Shown: positions 58,161 to 64,000 of the stretch, in pieces | Layout of the letters: every line of letters starts with the position of its first letter | Position numbering within the stretch: the stretch's first letter is position 1 | NCBI RefSeq assembly: GCF_001411555.2 | Contig: NW_023362298.1 | Span: 1 to 64,000 of the forward strand | Direction of reading: 5' to 3' | Length of the DNA: 64,000 nucleotides | DNA from: Juglans regia | Taxonomy: Eukaryota > Streptophyta > Magnoliopsida > Fagales > Juglandaceae | Translations under genes and position numbers: made by a program | The notes under the pieces: generated by a model | Database searches by the model: none | The model's input: only the letters and a program-made list of their open reading frames with translations | Told to the model about the DNA's origin: nothing

Positions 58161-58177
58161 TTGTCCAGAGTGGACAG
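58161..58177 (+). promoter_or_regulatory. Conserved palindrome in the CACTA-3 TNP2 leader
   Basis: TTGTCCAGAGTGGACAG, an inverted repeat of TGTCCA/TGGACA with an intervening trinucleotide, about 360 bp upstream of the MDKSW start. It could be a protein-binding site or an RNA hairpin. Its conservation in three elements is visible; its function is inference. Confidence 0.6.
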
Positions 58178-59013
58178 TTTGGGATTGTAAGATCATTCTC
58201 GCAAACTATAGAACTATATCTGTTGTCGTCCAACATTATGATTTTGGTAGATTCATCCATTGTTCTCTGGATATGCAGTTTCGGTGATGGTGCAACGACG
58301 TGTTAATCGTCAGTGCACACAACGAAACGAGCATATTTGGAGAACTATGGGGAGATGCTGCCGAAATTTTGTTGGACGTGACAGATAATAGATCATAGGT
58401 TGGCGACTATGATCTTACAATCCCGAACGGGATAGGACCAACTACCCGGTGAAAGGTGGCATACTCATTAATTGGTACATGATACATGGTTGTTTGCTGA
58501 TGCATTACAATATTGTTTGTAATGAATATAGTCGGCATGGATAAGAGTTGGATGAGAGTTACCGATCGATTGGGTTAGAATTACAATGTATATGCTGAAG
58601 GTGTTAAGAAATTCTTGGAGTTTGCATTGAGTACATGTGATAGTGATGGGCGTATCAGATGCCCATGCAGAGAATGCAGGAATTTGCGTTCTCATAAGAT
58701 AGACTTGGTGAGAGAGCATCTGTTTGTCAAAGGTATTGATAAGGGTTATACTGATTGGGTGTTACACGGCGAACCATTTCCAACTTCATTTGAGGCTCCA
58801 CATGAAGAAGAAGAGATCGATGAAGATGTACAACCAGAGATTGTTGGAGATGATTACGATGAGGATATGGAGGAAATGTTAGGTGACATCGGTGCAGGAA
58901 TGTTTATGGATGAAGGTGACACGGACACATTAAGCTCAAATGATGGGGGCCATAACACTTTTGCACGCTTGTGGAATGATTCACAGCGTGAGCTATATCC
59001 AGGATGCAGAAGA

Positions 59014-61548
59014 TGTAATAACCGGGCTTAGGCCCAGCCCTTGTTTTGGTCAGGATGCACGAAACCCAGCCCATGTTTTTGTTGAGTGAGGAACGGCGTC
59101 GTTTTGGGGAGGGATTAATTTCCCTTCTTGCTTTGCACTGTTTATCTCCTTCCGCTGGTTTCCTCTGCAATTTTTCCCACGATTTCTTTTCCCTTTCCGT
59201 GCAACTGCATTCCACATACCCACGATTTATTTTCGGTTCCACATAGACTTGCGGTTCATCCTTCCGGCTCCGTGGGTTTCGTTTTTCTGATTCTTCGAAG
59301 GTTAGCTATCGTCCTCTCTCTCGCCCTCAGTTTTCCTCTTCCTGTTTTTCACAGCAATTTATGAGTTTTTCTCCTCCCTCCATGGCTTCTTTGTGCTCTT
59401 AGACGACTTTGTAAAATTTCTTCCTTTGGGTTTCGGTTTAGTGCAGAGTTTCGTGGGTCTCGCTTGCTGCCTCCGTTGAAGCTCTTCACTGAAGGATTTT
59501 TCCTTCTATTTTCGGTAACTCCCGCCCATCATTAAATTCTTAGTCTCTCTTAAATTTTTTTTTTCTTGTTGTTACACATTCCTTAAATCATTTTATCTCT
59601 TCCTTCGGTTTGTCTATCGCACACACACACACTATTTGGTAGGCCGAGCATCACTTTTAGATAGTATTTTTTTTTCCTCTCTGTGAAGACCTTTAAGCAT
59701 TTTTTCAGTAGAATAATTTTTTTGACTTTTTATTTTTTTGTTGATGTTTTATTTGTTGGAGCAGCAGAGTGTGTTGGGATTTTTGGATGTTGAAGAGTAT
59801 AATTTTTTGGGTGTTTCGTGAATCGGTTTTGAAGTATTAATTGAGACTTTTTGGTGTAAAATGATGGGTGTTTTGGAACTAGTTGTATTGAACTTTTGTG
59901 CAAGTTTTGAATTGTTGAATGATTAGAGTATTGATGTGTGCACTGAAATTGTTTTATTCGAAGGGTGGAAGTGAAGTTGGGGTTGGATTATGTTTTAATT
60001 ATTGGAGTTGCTGTGGTTGGTTTTGGAAATGATTATAGTCGGTTGGTATTAATAGAAGGTGGTGGCTGTTTTGGGGTTTCAATTGCGAATGGTTTGAAGA
60101 GAGAGTTATTCGGATTTAATTGTTAGATAGTTATGGAGCTGTGAAGGGACTGTTTTGATTTTTTTATTCATTAAATAGCAGGCTACTAGATTGGTTATTA
60201 AATATTGGATATATGTTCTTTTGTTTAGGTGGTGTTACTTTTAGAGTTCCGGCTCAAGGTGTTGATAATTCGAAGAAGTCAGGTAAGCGGGGTTCATATA
60301 CTGGTTTTGCATAAAATAAATAAAAAGGAGGTTGACTTTGAGAATAAATGTGTTTATTTTCTTTTTGAAAGAGATGATCTGAAAACAACCACAGATGCTT
60401 GTTCTGCATATGCATAAATTCTATATAAGAGAAAGTGATTTTCTATCATGACTGATGTAGACATGAGCTAGTTTTGTGCACTTTGTTTCTGAACTATGTA
60501 AAAGAGCGAATAAGAAATTCTAAAAGTTTTGTTATGAACAAATGAGAATATTTTGTTTATGTTTATCTCAAACATGCGAAATGATCTGAAACTTTTCAGT
60601 GTTTTGTTTACACATGATGTATCGTCTGAAAATCTTGGCATGAAGTTCTGATTTCTGTATATGTTTGTAACCGGATTTTCGATGAAATCCGTTTTGTTTC
60701 TGTTAAGGCCCAGCCACGGGTATAATGGTGGTTTATAACCCTACCACGGGGGTGAAACATAGTATACGGCCCAGCCACGGGTATAATGGTGGTTTATAAC
60801 CCTACCACGGGGGTGAAACATGGAATATGGCCCAGCCATGGGTATAATGGTGATTTATAACCCTACCACGGGGGTTAAACATGGTATTGTCCCGATGTGT
60901 TTATTAAACGATGATATGATTATAAGGCGTCAGTTTAGAAATGCCAACGGATTCTTTTTTTGAAATAAGTTTATTTTTCTGAAAACTTCGCTCTAATGTT
61001 TTTGTACAAGTTTGTTTCTGCATTCTGAAAGTGAATGTTTTGTTCGGCTTATCAAATGTTATAAATGCTCATGTTTACATGCTAGTATATGCTCTCTGCT
61101 TGCTGAGTTGTTGATAACTCACCCCGTTAATCTTCATAATATTTCAGATGACATCGATGGCTTAGCTGAAGATCAGTATTAAAGTTTATGGAGAAGATTA
61201 GCATTGATTTGTTGTTGGGTATCTCATGATATTAGTGTTGGTGTTGAAGGTTATTTATCTTTCTTAAGTTTGCTTCAATGGATTTAGACGGTTTATGGAG
61301 ACTATGTTAATGTTTTATTATTTCTAGTTGTTATTTGAGACATGAAGAAGAGTTGATTTTATTTGGGTTGTTGGATTGAATATTGGATAAATGAGTTTAT
61401 TTGATTTATTTAATTGAAGTATTTACGTTCGATTTGAGGTTTGGTAAAATGGATATATTCTTGAATTTGGAAGTACTCTAGCCTTGTTAGAGTTGATTAT
61501 CAGGTATTATGAGTTAACATTCCGGACCCTCGGGGTCGGGGCGTTACA
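59014..61548 (+). mobile_element. Solo LTR (family F3) inside the TNP2 gene
   Basis: It runs from TGTAATAACCGGGCTTAGG to GGTCGGGGCGTTACA, 2535 bp, flanked by a perfect 5-bp duplication GAAGA (59009-59013 and 61549-61553). Without the LTR and one duplication copy, the TNP2 frame runs straight from GCRR into HSKLSF, as in CACTA-2. A tandem array of about 65-bp units with GGCCCAGCCACGGGTATAAT lies at 60710-60890 (three copies). A polypyrimidine-rich block (59130-59360) and the rest have no conserved frame. Confidence 0.95.
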
Positions 61549-62055
61549 GAAGACATAGTAAGTTGTCGTTTACCGTAAGATTGCTTCACATAAAATCAAT
61601 GTGTCGATTATCTATTAAGGCAGTCAATATGTTACTTGAGCTGTTTAAAGAGGCACTGCCGACAGACAATACTTTACCTCGTAACTTCTATGAAGCAAAA
61701 AAGTTGAAACGAGGACTCGGATTTGATTACAACGTAATACATGCATGTACGAATGACTGCATATTATTTTGGCGAGAGAATGAGCAGTTGAACGAGTGTC
61801 CTATATGCCACGAGTCAAGATGGACATCGGACAAGGCAAATGTTCCGCAAAAGGTCGTCCGCCACTTTCCATTGATACCTAGATTACAACGATTATTTAT
61901 GTCACGCACAACGGCTGTAGATATGACATGGCACTCATTAGATAGAGTAAGGAACAAGAATATTTTGTCACATCCTGCTGACTCCCAGGTGTGGAAGGAA
62001 TTTGATCAGGAACACCCATGGTTTGCTGAAGAACCGCGTAACGTAAGACTTGGGT

Positions 62056-62094
62056 TGGCAACAGATGGATTTAATCATTTTGGGAACATGAGTA
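62056..62094 (+). other. Likely first catalytic aspartate motif of TNP2
   Basis: The codons here read GLATDGFNHFGNM. In TNP2-type transposases the Asp of the ATDGF motif is believed to be the first acidic residue of the DDE/D centre. The Asp is present here. The same position in CACTA-2 reads GLAMDDFNPFGNM, and CACTA-1 has lost the region. Assignment of the catalytic role is from family knowledge and is not proven by the sequence. Confidence 0.5.
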
Positions 62095-64000
62095 CTAGTC
62101 ATAGTACTTGGCCAGTTGTACTTATGCCGTATAATTTACCACCTTGGAAGTGTATGAAAGATCCATATTTCATGATGAGTTTGCTCATCCCAGGTCCGAG
62201 GTCACTGGGAAATGATATAGACATACACTTACAGCCATTGATTGCAGAATTGAAAGATTTGTGGGAGAATGGGGTTGTCACATTTGATTCGTCAGCAGGC
62301 AAGTCGTTCAAGATGCATGCTGCGGTGTTGTGGACAATAAATGATTTTCCAGCTTATGTGAATTTGTCAGGTTGGAGTACTAAGGGGAAAATGGCATGTC
62401 CAACTTGTAACAAATATACCAAATCTGAATGGCTTACGTACGGGAGGAAATTATGTTTCATGGGTCATCGTCGATTTTTACCTGGTGACCATAGATGGCG
62501 TGGAAATTCTAGAATGTTTGATGGAACTGTTGAATGGGGCCAACCTCCACCATATTTGTCTGGCGAAGATGTACTTGCACAATTTATAGATGTTGGTTGT
62601 AATGAATTTGGTAAAAAACAACGAAAGAGAAAACGAGCTACGAATGAGTTGAATTGGACAAAGAAGAGTATATTTTTCGAACTTCCGTACTGGTCGAAGT
62701 TAAAATTGCGACATAGCCTTGATGTTATGCATATTGAAAAAAATATTTGCGAATCCGTATTGGGAACATTGATGTCAATTGAAGGAAAAACAAAGGATAC
62801 AATAAACTCAAGGAAGGATTTGAAGCGGTTGGGAATAAGACGGGAAATGCAGTTGCAAGAAAATGGTTCATCTGTCTACATGCCGATTGGGTGGTATACA
62901 TTGTCAAGGAATGAAAGGGTTACATTTTGTGAGTGGCTAATGAAGATCAAATTACCGGACGGTTATGCCTCGAATCTAACAAGGTGTGTGAGAACAAATG
63001 ATTGAAAAATAACTGGATTAAAAAGTCATGATTGTCATGTTTTCTTACAGCGTATCTTGCCTATTGGTATCCGTGGGTACTTGACCAGAGATGTGCGCGT
63101 GGCTTTGACTGAGTTGGGTGCATTTTTTAAAGACTTATGTGCTAGGACGTTGAATGTAGAAGCTTTGGATCGAATGGAACGAGAAATTGTCATAATATTG
63201 TGTAAGCTAGAAAGTATTTATCCACCGTCATTCTTCGATGTCATGGTTCACCTAGCTGTTCATTTGCCACGTGAGGCTCAACTTGCAGGACCAGTTCAAT
63301 ATAGATGGATGTATCCCATTGAACGATTTCTTGGAAAGTTGAAACGTACAGTGGGTAACAAGGCCCGTCCAGAAGGATCAATTGTAGAAGCATATATTGA
63401 CGATGAGTGGCATACCTTCTGTTCCAAATATTTCCACGGAGTTGACACTCGGTTTGATCGGCCAGAAAGAAACTTTGACGTTGACCGAGCAAGACAACGG
63501 AATATATATTCTGTGTTTTCCCAACAAGTTCGTCCAATTGGTGCAGTGCGTGGTTATGACTTGTGTGGAAGAGAGTTCGAGAAAGTTCAGTGGTACGTGC
63601 TGAACAATTGCCCTGAGATAGAGAACTACTTGAAGTAAGTTATAACTTTTTCTTAATTTAAATTGCCTCATTACTTTTAAAAAAATACAAAATATAAAAT
63701 ACTTTTGGTAATCATCAATTTCAGTGATCATATTAACGTGCTCAAGGAACTAGGAGTAAATGATATAAACCAGAAACATGAAGAGGAGTTCCCGAGATGG
63801 TTTGAAGAACGGGTAATGAAATTACATATGCGTTACTCAATAACAAATGAAAAAATATTAATTTCAACTTTGATTTATTATATGCTTTACTCAATATGTA
63901 GGTTGTACAATTGCATGCGAATAATCCAAATGATATATCTGATGAACTGTATGCATTGGCGCGTGACCCATCGAGACGCGCTGCTCGATATTCTGCATGT

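Larger units (their letters stand above)
53298..64000 (+). mobile_element. CACTA-3: nearly complete CACTA transposon, runs off the window
   Basis: The element begins with CACTACAAGAAA (53298-53309), the canonical CACTA terminus, after a C5 run, so the 3-bp target duplication is probably CCC. The first 110 bp hold GGGACGAAATT/TTTCGTCCC inverted motifs. About two dozen GTTCGAAC-type palindromes are spread from 53424 to 57595. Order: divergent 412-codon ORF (minus), AT-rich spacer, structured TNP2 leader (58110-58180), then TNP2, DUF4218 and the start of the DUF4216 part on the plus strand to the window end. A solo LTR (59014-61548) interrupts TNP2. The 3' terminus is outside the window. Confidence 0.92.
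58537..64000 (+). pseudogene. CACTA-3 TNP2 transposase gene (TNP2, DUF4218, start of DUF4216 part)
   Basis: It starts at ATG 58537 (MDKSWMRVTDRLG) and is stopped by TAG 58576-58578, where relatives have N or R. The associated domain (IRCPCRECRNL) and an acidic linker (EEMLGDIGAGMFMDEGD) follow to 59013. After the solo LTR the frame resumes at 61554 (KLSFTVRLLHIKSMCRLS). It continues through TNP2: LGLATDGFNHFGNMSTSHST with the likely first catalytic Asp, MPYNLPPWKCMKDPYF, KMACPTCNKYTKSEW, GHRRFLPGDHRW and LDVMHIEKNICESVLGTLMS. TGA 63003-63005 replaces a Trp found in CACTA-1 (NDWK). DUF4218 is at about 63057-63500 (PPSFFDVMVHLAVHLPREA; RWMYPIERFLGKLKRTVGN). Introns with GT-AG borders are inferred at 63635-63724 and 63813-63901, leading to QLHANNPNDISDELYALA. 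Two stops and one insertion make it inactive as it stands. Confidence 0.9.

Overview
The window looks like transposon-rich intergenic DNA from a flowering plant, most likely a eudicot with a medium to large genome. The evidence is plant Ty3/gypsy LTRs, plant L1 elements (DUF4283 ORF1, plant RNase H), CACTA (En/Spm) transposons with TNP2, DUF4218 and DUF4216 domains, a hAT-like and a Harbinger-like MITE, a DUF247 gene relic, and GT-AG introns. I cannot name the species. Almost every open reading frame belongs to a mobile element. The only clear host loci are one five-exon gene that I do not recognise (10057-11273, about 245 codons) and a broken DUF247 gene (36469-37275).

Layout. 1-1317: AT-rich DNA with an 894-bp hAT-like MITE. 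2092-9891: first copy of a 7.8-kb segmental duplication. It holds a CACTA end remnant, degenerate repeat units and a solo gypsy LTR (5355-7465), and leads into the promoter of the five-exon gene. 11329-20388: an L1 LINE on the minus strand inserted just downstream of that gene. It has 16-bp target site duplications, but its middle is replaced by a truncated gypsy element with a 4.4-kb LTR (13771-18181). 20641 to about 24330: a reverse gypsy LTR relic split by a second solo LTR (21175-24015). 25791-26208: an L1 reverse-transcriptase fragment with an internal inversion. About 26327-35690: a decayed CACTA element (here called CACTA-1) on the minus strand, split by a solo LTR (31237-33364). 36469-37275: DUF247 relic. 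37417-43193: a gypsy element with PBS and polypurine tract but no visible gag-pol. 43194-43615: L1 ORF1 fragment. About 43800-47810: truncated CACTA-2. 45860-53297: second copy of the segmental duplication. 53298 to beyond the window end: CACTA-3, the best-preserved element. It starts with a canonical CACTACAAGAAA terminus.

How the parts relate. The two duplication copies carry the same solo LTR with the same AAAGA duplication, so that LTR is older than the segmental duplication. Copy 2 is cut by CACTA-3 in what would be the leader of a second copy of the five-exon gene. CACTA-3 carries a divergently oriented 412-codon ORF (putative plant transposon protein, basic N-terminus, coiled-coil C-terminus), about two dozen palindromic CGTTCGAACG-type motifs over 4.2 kb, and a TNP2 gene broken by two stops and a solo LTR. 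The other two CACTA elements share its TNP2 leader. That leader holds a stem-loop whose stem sequence differs completely in each element while pairing is kept, followed by a conserved palindrome. I consider this structured leader and the divergent second ORF the most interesting signals here.
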